The notes: a model not told the origin generated them from the sequence alone. A DNA stretch of 48,025 nt from Streptomyces amritsarensis (GCF_001953875.1 NZ_MQUR01000041.1:12716-60740); one strand, 5' to 3'; counted from the first letter of the stretch, positions 23,690 to 32,755 are shown. Program-made: numbers and translations.

Positions 23690-24290
23690 TCCCGCCCCGC
23701 CTCGTGGACCTGCGCCGGGCCGAGAACGAAGGCGTACGGCAGTGGCGGGTGCTCGTAGCGGGGCGGGGCGCTCAGGTCCCGGCGGGCTTCGCGCAGCTGG
23801 CACAGCATGGTCTTGAGAGCCCGTACCGGCTCACCAGCTCCTCCGTGCCGACGACAACGGTCCAGGTGGGCCGAGGGGCCCGCTCGTAGGCCGGCTCGGT
23901 CAGCTGGCGCCGCGACCAGGTCAGGCCGGCGGGCTCCGAGGCCCCCCAGCCGGCCGGCAGGCCGCCCGTCAGCGCCTGCCAGGCGGCTTCCAGCGCGCCG
24001 CCGAGGACCAGGTCCGCCGTGGGGCGGTGCAGGGTGCGGAAGGAGACGCTGAGCTGACGCTCACCGGTGGGTCCGGCTCCGGCCTGCGTGAAGGCGTCCG
24101 CCACCGGGGTCTCGCCGTTCTCCCCGCGGGCCGGGGAGAAGGCGTCGTCCTGCCAGGTGAGTACGGCACCCGTGAGGCCGTCGTAGTAGCCGCAGCGCTC
24201 GTCCTGCACCACCCACCGGGCGGGCATGGACTGCAGCAGCAGGCGGGTGGGCGTGGAGAGGCGGCAGTGCGGCGGGGTGACGATCTGCAG
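23690..24290 (-). pseudogene. Broken DUF6177-like gene
   Basis: Fragments in two frames together resemble a DUF6177 protein, a family I recall from Streptomyces loci near type VII secretion genes. The first frame reads LQIVTPPHCRLSTPTRLLLQ, then MPARWVVQDERCGYYDGLTG and LSVSFRTLHRPTADLVLGGA, then WTVVVG. The C-terminal part LCQLREARRDLSAPPRYEHP follows in a shifted frame after SRYG (near 23810). There is also an apparent deletion just after TWTVVVG and no proper 5' end. It is therefore 5'-truncated, internally deleted and frameshifted. Confidence 0.65.
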
Positions 24291-24391
24291 TCGTTGGATT
24301 GGAGCAGCGTGGGTCCGAGGTAGCCGCTTGTGTCATGCCCTTCCGCGAGGTCGGGAAATTTCCTGACGAAGCACTCGAATCGCTCGCCCAT
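24291..24391 (-). pseudogene. Orphan 5' gene fragment joined to the DUF6177 remnant
   Basis: An ATG at 24391 with GGAAGGGG upstream opens about 33 residues (MGERFECFVRKFPDLAEGHD and onward to LLQSN) that look like genuine coding sequence, then run out of frame into the DUF6177 remnant at about 24290. This appears to be a deletion junction fusing the start of one gene to the middle of another. Family unknown. Confidence 0.4.
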
Positions 24392-24548
24392 TCGCCCCTT
24401 CCCGTCCAACGTCCCGCGGCCTGAGGGCGTCGCACAGCCCCTACACCGACACCCGAACGCGACATCGGTCCTCACCAGGGACGTCGTTGCATCCGCCGCC
24501 GGGCCGCCCGTCCCGGTCGCGATCAGAGCGGGCGTCGGGGGAGGATCT

Positions 24549-24971
24549 TCACGTTCCGAGGCAGTCGCGAATACCGGCCAGCGGATCGCGACCGTGCTCC
24601 TCAACGTACTCGCGGCGACGCAAGTCGGCCTTCTCCGGATTCGCCACGCAGCAGTAGTCCCAGAAGTCGACCAGTACGCGGAACGCGTCGTCGAGCGCGT
24701 ACTCGCCCTGAACGTGCTCGACGAAACAGTTCTCCACCCTCACGCCTTGCGGGCTGATGGTGACGGTGTGCGCGTTGCCGTCCAGGTCCTCCGGCGTGAA
24801 TCCCGGATTGGCCTTGGCCTCGGCAACCAGGTCGATCGCCTCCAAGACGGACAGCGGCGAGAGCTGGATGTCGGCCGTGACCCACTGCCCCAGGATGTTC
24901 AGCTCGGCAGGGCCTGAGAAGGACGGCGCCCCGAAGGCGTCCTCGACGTAGTACTGAGTGCGGATCACCAC
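24549..24971 (-). CDS. Uncharacterised protein in a decayed accessory patch
   Basis: A 140-residue acidic, apparently intact protein: MVIRTQYYVEDAFGAPSFSG at the start, then NILGQWVTADIQLSPLSVLEAI, NCFVEHVQGEYALDDAFRVL and VDFWDYCCVANPEKADL. It starts with GTG, preceded by GGAGGAG. I do not recognise a family. It is surrounded by remnants of genes usually found at type VII secretion or toxin loci, so an immunity or effector-related role is possible, but only from context. The base composition is somewhat less GC-rich than in the flanking housekeeping genes. Confidence 0.7.
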   Translation of the reverse strand: MVIRTQYYVEDAFGAPSFSGPAELNILGQWVTADIQLSPLSVLEAIDLVAEAKANPGFTPEDLDGNAHTVTISPQGVRVENCFVEHVQGEYALDDAFRVLVDFWDYCCVANPEKADLRRREYVEEHGRDPLAGIRDCLGT

Positions 24972-25373
24972 TCTGTTCTCCTCCTTGCCTACCGCGTGCC
25001 GGGGTCGGCGGGGTCGTGGGCCGAGGCCCCATGACCGGCCGGGCCATGGGGGTAGCTTGCGTCACCGGAACCGGAGTCGTGACCCGTGGAGTCGCGCTGA
25101 CCGGTGCCTTGGCCACTACCGCCGGACGAGCGTCGCCGTGCCCGCGCCGGAACCACCGTGCTGGTGACTCCCGCCACCGGTGGCGGGAGTGGCCACCCCC
25201 AGCACCCGTATGCGGTGCACCGTGCCCGGCGCCACAAGTCGCCGCCCAGCGCCTGGAAGGCGTTGAGCACGTCCTTGCCGGTAGCGCGGATGCCGGAGGC
25301 GGGCCTTCAGCGCGGCCGCGTGAGTCTCCTGAGTCTCCAGGTCGCGGTGAACGGACAGGTTCGGGGCCGGCCG
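24972..25373. other. Gene-free stretch with degraded coding traces
   Basis: These 402 bases hold no convincing gene. On the minus strand, LNAFQALGGDLWRRARC and, in another frame, HRDLETQETHAAALKARLR look like fragments of a former coding region broken by frameshifts. The rest is Pro/Thr-rich low-complexity translation. Confidence 0.5.
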
Positions 25374-26330
25374 TCATGCCGCCGCGGGCGCCGGACCGCC
25401 GGCGGGCGTCGTCACCGCGACGCGCACCGCGCCGGTGGCCGAGGCCGCGACCTGCGCGACCGTGCGCTCTTCGGGGTGGCCCGCGACGAAGCCCGGGGCG
25501 TCCGCAGGCGCCGACATCGGTCGAACGCGCCATCCCGCGCTCCGGAAGTACTCCTGCGCGCGCCCGACGGCGGCGGCCCTCTCGGCCTCCGGCAGCGGGA
25601 CGGTGGACCAGGCGTGGTGGACCGAGGCGCCCGACTCGTCCCGGACCGTGCTGAGGCCTTCTCGGGGCTGCGTGGGCGCCGATCCGACCTGCAACACGTC
25701 GTAGATCCGGCTCGAGTGGCCCAGGGCTCGGCGGGTGGCGGGATCACCCGCCGGCGGGGTCTCGAACTCGGCGGGAGCGGCCGGGGCCGCCCCCGAGGCC
25801 TTGCTCTTGCCCGGCGGGAGGAAGCACGGCGACACCACCTTGAGAGTGGCGAGGCCCTCGCCCTTGGCGCGGTCCAGGACCCCGGTGATGGCTTCCATCC
25901 AGAAGTCGTCCGGCTCCGTACGCATGCTCACCCAGGGGAAGGGGCCGGACATGTCCTCCTCGTTCGAGGAGTTGTACTTGTAGCCCTGCTTCAGCCAGGC
26001 GTCCCGCGCCTGCAGCACGAGGTTCTTGGCGTCGGTCCCGGGAACGCCGGTGAGCTTGTAGAAGAGAGTCGCCTGCAGCCGGTCGTCATTGCGGCTGTCG
26101 TCCCTGGCGATGCAGGGACCGATGGTCGCGGGGCCGAACCGCTCCAGCGTCGGCTGGGGCGACATGGTGTCCACCGCCTGCCGGATGATCTCTTCCGCCC
26201 GGTCGATGGCCTGCTGCTCGTTCATGGTGACCTGCTTCGCCTTCTCTCCGTTGCCCGACCCCCCGCACCCGGTCACCGTGACCGTCAGTGCGAGCAGTGC
26301 GCCGACCGAGAATGCCTTCCGTAGTTTCAC
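25374..26330 (-). CDS. Putative lipoprotein of unknown function
   Basis: A 318-residue protein with a lipoprotein signal: KLRKAFSVGALLALTVTVTG followed by Cys22 (lipobox VTGC), then a Gly/Ser tether. Two similar halves seem present, each with a stretch like DDRLQATLFYKL or VHHAWSTVPLPEAE followed by a helix (LVLQARDAWLKQGYKY, RAQEYFRSAGWRVRP) that may be repeated small domains. It starts with GTG overlapping the hydrolase remnant stop (GTGA). In Streptomyces a lipoprotein often follows a DUF1023-type alpha/beta hydrolase, which fits. The function is unknown. Confidence 0.82.
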   Translation of the reverse strand: MKLRKAFSVGALLALTVTVTGCGGSGNGEKAKQVTMNEQQAIDRAEEIIRQAVDTMSPQPTLERFGPATIGPCIARDDSRNDDRLQATLFYKLTGVPGTDAKNLVLQARDAWLKQGYKYNSSNEEDMSGPFPWVSMRTEPDDFWMEAITGVLDRAKGEGLATLKVVSPCFLPPGKSKASGAAPAAPAEFETPPAGDPATRRALGHSSRIYDVLQVGSAPTQPREGLSTVRDESGASVHHAWSTVPLPEAERAAAVGRAQEYFRSAGWRVRPMSAPADAPGFVAGHPEERTVAQVAASATGAVRVAVTTPAGGPAPAAA

Positions 26331-26737
26331 GGCTTTCCTCCGGTGACTATCCCTGCCAGGCTCCTGAGGGGCTTGTCGTCCCAGTACTGGGAGTGCGCGG
26401 GCATCATTTCCCAGTCCTCGACCGGCCACTTGCCGTCGGGGACCTCGAAGACCTGGCCGCCGAAGTCGTCGGTGGTCGGGTCGGTCCCGTGAACGATCGT
26501 GTGGTCGTCGAAGGTGTCCCACCACGCTTTCGGGCTGAGCGGATCCCGGCCCACCGGCGGGGCCAGGTTGATGAGGTCGTGGTCGGCCGTGGCCGCGAAG
26601 ATCCGGTCGGGTGGGATGTTCAGGTCCTTCGCGTGGTCCACTCCCACGCCCGGACTGCCCAGCATGATTGCGCTGTCGACCGGCAGGTCCACGTGCATGC
26701 TCAATGCGAGCAGCCCCCGAACGTTCCTGTCGATCAC
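26327..26737 (-). pseudogene. C-terminal stub of a DUF1023-type alpha/beta hydrolase
   Basis: About 136 residues correspond to the last third of a DUF1023 alpha/beta hydrolase: VDSAIMLGSPGVGVDHAKDL, IFAATADHDLINLAPPVG and the C-terminal catalytic-region DDHTIVHG. The nucleophile elbow (GHSYGS-type) and everything before it are missing; upstream in frame is an unrelated short stretch ending at a TGA. It still overlaps the lipoprotein start, so the original gene pair is recognisable. A short functional product from the GTG at 26737 is unlikely. Confidence 0.65.
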
Positions 26738-26834
26738 ACCGGTCAGGAACGCTACTTCGTTGTGCAGCGCGGCTCATGAGTACGCGTACTCAGGCGCGTG
26801 AGCATCTGCCCCGGGCCCGAAAGTGCAGATGGAA

Positions 26835-26870
26835 CGACTGCGGGCACGGAAGACTCCGTGCCCGCAGTCG
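26835..26870 (-). terminator. Terminator hairpin after rsmB
   Basis: A perfect 16-bp stem (26835-26850 and 26855-26870) with a 4-base loop lies 40 bases past the rsmB stop. It probably ends the fmt-rsmB transcript and may work in both directions. Confidence 0.82.
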
Positions 26871-26910
26871 GTCGAGGGGGATCAGCTCGCGGCGGCCGGT
26901 GCCGCGGGGT

Positions 26911-28386
26911 CTACGCCGTGCGGCGCAGCAGGGCCAGGTACATCGCGTCCGTGCCGTGCAGGTGCGGCCACAGCTGGACGTCCGGGCCGTCGCCCAGACC
27001 GGGGACGCCCGCCATGAAGGGCCTGGCGTCGATGAGTTCGGCGGACACCGGCGCGTTGCCGGAGCCGCGGCCCTTGAGGACGTCGTCCACCACGACCCGG
27101 GTCTCCGCCAGGTGCGGCGAGCACGTCGCGTAGCCGACGACCCCGCCGACCCGCACCGCCGACAGTGCCTGCCGCAGCAGCCCGCGCTGGAGCGGCGCGA
27201 AGCCCTCCAGGTCCTCCGGGCGGCGGCGCCAGCGGGCCTCCGGGCGGCGGCGCAGCGCGCCCAGGCCGGAGCAGGGCACGTCCATCAGGACGCGGTCGAA
27301 GGAGCCCGGCAGCCACGCCGGGCGGGTGCCGTCCGCCGTGATGACCTGGTACGGGCCCGGGTTGCCCGCGAGGGCCCGCTCCACCAGGCGCGCCCGGTGC
27401 GGCTGCTTCTCCGAGGCCAGCAGGAACGCCCCGCGCTCGGCGGCGAGCGCGGCGAGCAGGGCCGCCTTGCCGCCCGGGCCGGCGCAGCCGTCGAGCCAGC
27501 GCTCGTCGCGGCCCTCGACGGGCACGGCCGCCAGGGCCATCGCCACCAGCTGGCTGCCCTCGTCCTGCACGCCGGCGCGGCCCTCGCGGACCGCCTCCAG
27601 CGCGCCCGGTTCGCCGCCCTCGGCCATCCGGACGGCGTACGGCGACCAGCGGCCGGGCAGCGCCGACTCCTCGCCGACCGCCTCCAGCAGCTCCTGGGGC
27701 GTGGACCGGCCGGGCCGGGCGACCAGCGTCACCTCGGGCCGCTCGTTGTCGGCCTCCAGCAGGTCCTCGATCCCGGCGCGTCCGCCGCCCAGCGCGTCCC
27801 ACAGGGCGCTGACGACCCACCTGGGGTGCGAGTGGTAGATGGCGAGGTGCTCCTCGGCGTCGTCCTCGTAGGGCGGCGCGACCCGTTCCAGCCAGCCCTC
27901 GAGGTCGTGCGCGGCGATCTTGCGCAGCACGGCGTTGACGAATTTGGCGCGCCCGTCCCCCAGGACCACCCGGGCCAGCTCCACGCTCGCCGAGACGGCG
28001 GCGTGGGTGGGGATCCTGGTGCCCAGCAGTTGGTGCGCGCCGAGGGAGAGGACGTCCAGGACCGGCGGGTCGACCTCGCGCAGCGGGCGGTCGATGCAGG
28101 CCTTGATGACCGCGTCGTAGGTGCCCTGGCGGCGCAGCGTCCCGTAGACCAGTTCGGTGGCCAGTGCCGCGTCGCGCGCCTGGAAGCTCTCGTCCTGGCG
28201 GGCCTTCCTGAGCAGCGGCGGCAGGACGAGGTTGGCGTAGGCGTCGCGTTCGTCCACCGCCCGCAGCACCTCGAAGGCCAGCATCCGGACGGGGTCCTTC
28301 TGAGGCCGTCGGTACGGCTTGGCCTGCTTGCCGCCCGCTCCTGCGGGAGCGGGCTTGCGACGGGGCTGGCGGGGCTGTTCGCTCAC
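26911..28386 (-). CDS. rsmB: 16S rRNA cytosine-C5 methyltransferase RsmB
   Basis: A 491-residue enzyme that methylates C967 of 16S rRNA. It has a basic N-terminal tail, a NusB-like RNA-binding domain (about 25-170) and an NSUN-type methyltransferase domain. SAM-site GCAGPGGKAALLAAL, catalytic Cys in MDVPCSGLGALRRRPEARW and the second Cys in GYATCSPHLAETR are all present. It starts with GTG. It is 157 bases from fmt, upstream on the same strand, as in most actinobacteria. Confidence 0.95.
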   Translation of the reverse strand: MSEQPRQPRRKPAPAGAGGKQAKPYRRPQKDPVRMLAFEVLRAVDERDAYANLVLPPLLRKARQDESFQARDAALATELVYGTLRRQGTYDAVIKACIDRPLREVDPPVLDVLSLGAHQLLGTRIPTHAAVSASVELARVVLGDGRAKFVNAVLRKIAAHDLEGWLERVAPPYEDDAEEHLAIYHSHPRWVVSALWDALGGGRAGIEDLLEADNERPEVTLVARPGRSTPQELLEAVGEESALPGRWSPYAVRMAEGGEPGALEAVREGRAGVQDEGSQLVAMALAAVPVEGRDERWLDGCAGPGGKAALLAALAAERGAFLLASEKQPHRARLVERALAGNPGPYQVITADGTRPAWLPGSFDRVLMDVPCSGLGALRRRPEARWRRRPEDLEGFAPLQRGLLRQALSAVRVGGVVGYATCSPHLAETRVVVDDVLKGRGSGNAPVSAELIDARPFMAGVPGLGDGPDVQLWPHLHGTDAMYLALLRRTA

Positions 28387-28405
28387 GTGAAAGGTGCTCC
28401 GGATG

Positions 28406-28432
28406 TACGAGTGCTACGAGTGCTACGAGTGG
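28406..28432. repeat. 9-base tandem repeat between fmt and rsmB
   Basis: Three adjacent TACGAGTG(C/G) units fill part of the 157-base gap between fmt and rsmB, just ahead of the rsmB start codon. Related GAGTG units recur over the next 60 bases. Confidence 0.75.
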
Positions 28433-28543
28433 TGCGGTGCCGCAGGCTGTGCGGGTCTGGGAGTGCTGCGAGTGGTGCGGCTGCCGGTGGCGCGGGCGCT
28501 GCGGCCCCGCCCGTGGCGCGGGTCTGCGGCACGGCCGCTGCGT

Positions 28544-29488
28544 TCAGCCTACGTCGGCTCCGCCGAGCCGCTCGCCGGGGGCGATCCGCACGCCGCGCGC
28601 CCAGTCCGCGGCGCGCATCGGCTTCTTGCCCTGCGGCTGGACCCAGAGCAGCTCGACGGCGTGCGAGCCGGTGCCGACGTGGACGTTGTTCTTGGCGGCG
28701 GACAGCGCGCCCGGCTCCAGCTCCGTACGGTCGGCCACCATGCCCAGGGAGATCAGCTTGAGCCGCTCCCCACGGAAGACGGTCCAGGCGCCCGGGGCCG
28801 GTGTGCAGCCGCGCACGACGCGGTCGACGCGCATCGCGGGAGCCGTCCAGTCGATCCGGGCGTCCTCCACCGTGATCTTGGGCGCGAGGGAGATCCCGTC
28901 GAGGGGCTGGGCGACGGCGCGCAGGGTGCCGTCCTCGATGCCGTCCATGGTGGCGGCCAGGAGTCCGGCGCCGGCGAAGGCGAGCCGCGTGAGCAGGTCG
29001 CCGCTGTTGTCGGTCGGCCGGATCTCCTCGGTGAGGACGCCGTAGACCGGGCCCGAGTCGAGGCCTTCCTCGATCTGGAAGGTGGAGGCGCCGGTCAGCT
29101 GGTCACCCGCCATGATCGAGTGCTGGACGGGGGCGGCGCCGCGCCAGGACGGCAGCAGCGAGAAGTGCAGGTTGACCCAGCCGTGGCGCGGGATGTCGAG
29201 GGCGCTCTTGGGGAGGATGGCCCCGTAGGCGACGACGGGGCAGCAGTCGGGGGCGATGTCGCGCAGCCGGGCCTGGAACTCGGGGTCGCGCGGCCGGGTG
29301 GGCTTGAGGACCTCGATGCCGGCCTCTTCGGCGCGTTCGGCGACCGGGCTGGCGACGAGCCGCCGGCCGCGGCCGGCCGGTGCGTCGGGCCGGGTGACGA
29401 CGGCCGCGACCTCGTGCCGCCCGGAGGCGATCAGGGCGTCCAGGGCGGGTACGGCGACCTCGGGGGTGCCTGCGAAGACGAGCTTCAC
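28544..29488 (-). CDS. fmt: Methionyl-tRNA formyltransferase
   Basis: A 314-residue enzyme that formylates initiator Met-tRNA using 10-formyl-tetrahydrofolate. The catalytic Asn-His-Asp region is NLHFSLLPSWRGAAPVQHSI with the SLLPxxRGAAP signature and the SxFQIEEGLDSG loop (as STFQIEEGLDSG). The C-terminal OB-like domain is present. It starts with GTG. Divergent from the helix-turn-helix gene at 29740. Confidence 0.96.
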   Translation of the reverse strand: MKLVFAGTPEVAVPALDALIASGRHEVAAVVTRPDAPAGRGRRLVASPVAERAEEAGIEVLKPTRPRDPEFQARLRDIAPDCCPVVAYGAILPKSALDIPRHGWVNLHFSLLPSWRGAAPVQHSIMAGDQLTGASTFQIEEGLDSGPVYGVLTEEIRPTDNSGDLLTRLAFAGAGLLAATMDGIEDGTLRAVAQPLDGISLAPKITVEDARIDWTAPAMRVDRVVRGCTPAPGAWTVFRGERLKLISLGMVADRTELEPGALSAAKNNVHVGTGSHAVELLWVQPQGKKPMRAADWARGVRIAPGERLGGADVG

Positions 29489-29663
29489 TGGGGGTCCTAC
29501 CTCGCTATGTCGGCTGTCAGCAGCGCACCAGTCTATGGGGCGTCAGCCGGACGCCCCACCTGTGGCGCCGAGGGGGCGTGCGTACACGCGCGCGCCACTC
29601 GCATATGCCGACACGCCCCCACAGCGTGACCTGCACGACGGGTGGCGCGTTGGTCAAGAGAGA

Positions 29664-29692
29664 TTGACCGAAACGGGCCGCGTGTGAACGAT
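29664..29692 (+). promoter_or_regulatory. Putative promoter of the helix-turn-helix gene
   Basis: TTGACC (29664-29669) and AACGAT (29687-29692) are 17 bases apart, a housekeeping-type promoter about 48 bases before the ATG at 29740. Confidence 0.5.
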
Positions 29693-29739
29693 GTCTGCGG
29701 CCCGATCCGCCCTTCAGCACCGGTTCGAGAGGCTTCTTC

Positions 29740-30288
29740 ATGGCCGACCACGCCACCCACGACGCCCAAGCCCGGGCCAGCCTGCACCTCCTGGTGCGGG
29801 ACATCGAGCGGGTTCGCCGGCAGGTGGATGCCCTGCGTACGCTCACCGCCCAGCTCGGCAACGTGTACCGTCCGCGTCGCTCGGGTCCCTCCACGGGTTT
29901 CGTCGTCTACGGCCGGGCGCCCGCGCCCACCGTCCGCCTCGCCCAGGAGCTCCGGGACAGCGTGGAGACGCTGGTCACCGCCGCGGTGGACTTCGACCGC
30001 TCGCTCGGATTCTCGTGGGACGCGGTCGGTTCGGCGCTCGGTGTCACCAAGCAGGCCGTGCACCGCCGCTACGGTGCTCGGCGGGCGCAGTCCGCTGAGG
30101 CCGCGGAGCCGCTGGCCGAGGGCACGACCACGCGGACCCTGGGGCCCCTGCCCACCGTCCCGGCAGCCCGGTCGGTGCCGCCGCAGCCCGTGCGCGAGGA
30201 GGCGCAGGCCGCCGCCGGCGGCTCTCCCGGACGTGTCCTGGGGGACGCGCCGCGCTCCCCCGCCTTCCCCGGTCCCCGCAACGGCTGA
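29740..30288 (+). CDS. Small protein with a sigma-like helix-turn-helix
   Basis: A 182-residue protein. The N-terminal half is helical (ASLHLLVRDIERVRRQVDALRTLTAQLG, coiled-coil-like); a clear helix-turn-helix follows, FSWDAVGSALGVTKQAVHRRYG (about 88-109); the last 70 residues are Pro/Ala-rich and disordered. I recall similar proteins next to fmt/priA in Streptomyces. It is probably DNA-binding; targets unknown. GAGAGG lies ahead of the ATG. Divergent from fmt. Confidence 0.8.
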   Translation: MADHATHDAQARASLHLLVRDIERVRRQVDALRTLTAQLGNVYRPRRSGPSTGFVVYGRAPAPTVRLAQELRDSVETLVTAAVDFDRSLGFSWDAVGSALGVTKQAVHRRYGARRAQSAEAAEPLAEGTTTRTLGPLPTVPAARSVPPQPVREEAQAAAGGSPGRVLGDAPRSPAFPGPRNG

Positions 30289-30425
30289 CGCTGTCCCGCC
30301 GCCGGGACGCCGACCCCCGACGGCCGCGAGCAGCGGGCCGCAGCACCGGATTCGCCCCGGCCGGGACGCCCGTACGGGTGCCCGCCGGGGCTTCGGCGTT
30401 CGGTGTGGAGCAGGCGCGGAACAGG

Positions 30426-30518
30426 GCGCGACAGGTGCGGACCATGCGCGACTGGTGAGACAGATGCGACAGGTACGACAGGTGGGGACGCTGCGCGACA
30501 GGTGCGCCACAGGTGCGC
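30426..30518. repeat. Degenerate short tandem repeats
   Basis: About six imperfect copies of a GCGACAGGTGC-type unit lie between the helix-turn-helix gene and the 3' end of priA, in an otherwise gene-free 235-base stretch. Confidence 0.65.
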
Positions 30519-30523
30519 AGGCG

Positions 30524-32623
30524 TCAGCCGATGTCCGCCGGGTCGATCCGGATCCGCACCGCGTCCGCCGCCGGGACACCGCGGGCCAGGCGCGCCGCCT
30601 GCGCGGATTTCAGGGCGGCTGCCAGGGCGGCTCCGCTGCCGGGCGGGACCCGGACCAGGACCCGCTCCCCGGGTGAGGGCTCCCCGCGCCGGCCGGGCAG
30701 CGGTACCGGGCCGAGGATCTCGGCGTCGGCCGGCAGCCCGGCCCCGGCCAGGAAGGCCTCCAGCGCTTCGCCCGGTCCGGCGACGGCGGCCATCCGGGAG
30801 ACGGGCGGGAAACCGAGCTGGGCCCGCTCCGCGAGCTCCCGTACGGCGTGGCCCACCGGATCCCACCGGACGAGGGCCTGTACGGGCCGCAGCGTCGGCT
30901 CGGCGACCACCACGACCTGGCCGTCCGCGCGGACGAGGGAGGCGGCGGCGATCCAGCGCCGCAGCGCGTCCTCGCCGGCCCGCAGGTCGGGGCGGGTCAG
31001 CATGGCCCAGCCGTCGAGCAGCAGCGCCGCGGCGTACCCGGCACCTGCCGCCACCGGCTCGGCGCCGGGGGTGCTCACCACGAGCGCCGGCCGGTCCGGC
31101 ACCTCGTCCAGCACGTGGTCGCGGCCGGAGGTGCGCACGGGCACGGCCGGGAAGGCCCGCCCCAGTTCCTCGGCGGTGCGCCGGGCGCCGACGACCTGGG
31201 CGCGCAGGCGGAAGGACCCGCATTCCCCGCAGTGCCAGGACGCCTCGCCGCGGCCGCACCAGCCGCAGGTCAGGTCCCGCTCGTCGGGAGCTTCCAGGGG
31301 TCCGGCGCAGGCGGTGCAGCGGGCGGGGGTCCGGCACCGTTCGCACGCCAGTCGGGGCACATAGCCGCGGCGGGGCACCTGGACGAGGACGGGCCCGCTC
31401 TTCAGCCCTTCCCGTACGGTCTCCCACGCCAGGCTGGGGAGCCGGGCGGCGCGGGCGGCCTCGTCCCGGGCCAGGAGTTCGTCGCCGACGGTGCGGATCC
31501 GGGGCGCGGTCGCCCGTACGGTCTCGCGGGCCGCCACGAGCGGCCGGGCCCAGCCCGACTCCACGAGCTGGGCGGCCTCGACGGTGCAGCTGGTGCCGCC
31601 GGCGAGGAACGCGCAGCCGTCGCTGACCGCGCGCAGTTCGAGCACCTCGCGCACGTGCGGGAAGGGGGCGCGGTCCTCGCTGTGGCTGGAGTCGCCGTCG
31701 TCCCAGATCGCGACCAGTCCGAGGTCGCGGACGGGGGCGAACATCGCGGCCCGGGTGCCGATGACGGCGCGGACGGAGCCCCGGTGGACGGCGAGCCACT
31801 GGCGGTAGCGCTTCTCGGGGCCGGATTCGGCGGTGAGCAGGGCGTGGCGTCCTTCGCCGAGCAGAGCGGTGAGGGCGGCGTCGACCCGGCCTGCGGTGCG
31901 GCCGTCGGGGAGCACGGCGAGGGCTCCGCGGCCCGAGGCGAGGGTGGCGGCCATGGCCCGGGCGAGTTCGTCGGCCCAGCCGGGGCCGGGCAGCGCGGTC
32001 CACACCGCGCGCGGAGTGGCGCCGGTGGCGAGGGCGCGCAGGAAGCCGGGGCCGGCTCCGTACCGCTCCCAGCCGGCGGGCTCGGGGGCGGCGGGCGGGG
32101 GCAGCGGCTGCGGTGAGGGCTCGGCCTCGGCCTTGGCGTTGCGCGGAGGCAGGGCGAGTTGCAGCACGTCGGCGAGGCTGCCCGCGTACCGGTCGGCGAC
32201 GGCCCGGGCGAGGGCGAGCATGCGGGGGCCGAGGACCACCTCGGGAGAGACCACCTGGGCGAGCGCGGCGAGGGCGCCGTTGTAGTCGGACTCTGCGCGG
32301 CGCTCGACGATGAACCCGTCGATGAGGCTGCCGCCCTCGCGGCGGCCCCCCCGTACGTGGTGGGAGCCCGCGCCGAAGCGGACGCGGACGCGGACGCCGG
32401 GCTGGGCGGCCTCGGAGAGCTCGGCGGGCACGGCGTAGTCGAAGGTCCGGTCGAGGTGGAGGACGCCCTTGTTCACGAGGACCCGGGCGACGGGGAGCTC
32501 CTCGGCGAGGGCCGCGCCCCGCCAGGTACGCGGCTTCGCCTTGGGCGCCTTGGCCTTCGCCTCGGCGACCATCTCCCGGATCAGCGCGAGCTGCTCCGGC
32601 GGGGAATCGTTCGCGCTGCTCAC
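30524..32623 (-). CDS. priA: Actinobacterial PriA (primosomal protein N', helicase motifs degenerate)
   Basis: About 699 residues. The N-terminal 3'-DNA-binding domain (LPVARVLVNKGVLHLDRTFDYAVP) and the zinc-binding region (LACERCRTPARCTACAG, LTCGWCGRG, HCGECGS) are intact. The Walker A GxTGSGKT of true PriA is replaced by an LPGPGWADELARAM-type sequence, and the DEAH-like box by WDDGDSSHSE, so it cannot be an active helicase as in E. coli. This loss is what I recall for actinobacteria. It may still act as a replication-restart scaffold. The GTG at 32623 gives the usual N-terminus; 32653 is the alternative. Confidence 0.92.
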   Translation of the reverse strand: MSSANDSPPEQLALIREMVAEAKAKAPKAKPRTWRGAALAEELPVARVLVNKGVLHLDRTFDYAVPAELSEAAQPGVRVRVRFGAGSHHVRGGRREGGSLIDGFIVERRAESDYNGALAALAQVVSPEVVLGPRMLALARAVADRYAGSLADVLQLALPPRNAKAEAEPSPQPLPPPAAPEPAGWERYGAGPGFLRALATGATPRAVWTALPGPGWADELARAMAATLASGRGALAVLPDGRTAGRVDAALTALLGEGRHALLTAESGPEKRYRQWLAVHRGSVRAVIGTRAAMFAPVRDLGLVAIWDDGDSSHSEDRAPFPHVREVLELRAVSDGCAFLAGGTSCTVEAAQLVESGWARPLVAARETVRATAPRIRTVGDELLARDEAARAARLPSLAWETVREGLKSGPVLVQVPRRGYVPRLACERCRTPARCTACAGPLEAPDERDLTCGWCGRGEASWHCGECGSFRLRAQVVGARRTAEELGRAFPAVPVRTSGRDHVLDEVPDRPALVVSTPGAEPVAAGAGYAAALLLDGWAMLTRPDLRAGEDALRRWIAAASLVRADGQVVVVAEPTLRPVQALVRWDPVGHAVRELAERAQLGFPPVSRMAAVAGPGEALEAFLAGAGLPADAEILGPVPLPGRRGEPSPGERVLVRVPPGSGAALAAALKSAQAARLARGVPAADAVRIRIDPADIG

Positions 32624-32698
32624 ACCAGCATTCTTACCAAACCGCACTGACACGCGGGGGGGGCCGCCGGGGCCGCCACCGGGGCGGGCGGGTACGGG

Positions 32699-32730
32699 CG
32701 AGGCCCCGGACCGTGGGGTCCGGGGCCTCG
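32699..32730 (-). terminator. Terminator after metK
   Basis: A perfect 14-bp GC-rich stem (32699-32712 and 32717-32730) with a 4-base loop lies about 25 bases past the metK stop, separating it from priA. Confidence 0.82.
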
Positions 32731-32755
32731 TCGCGCGGTGTCCTTCGAGCGGTGC

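Noticed and set aside
26738..26834. Insertion sequence end near the hydrolase stub
   Set aside because: No inverted terminal repeats, target duplication or transposase fragment could be identified.
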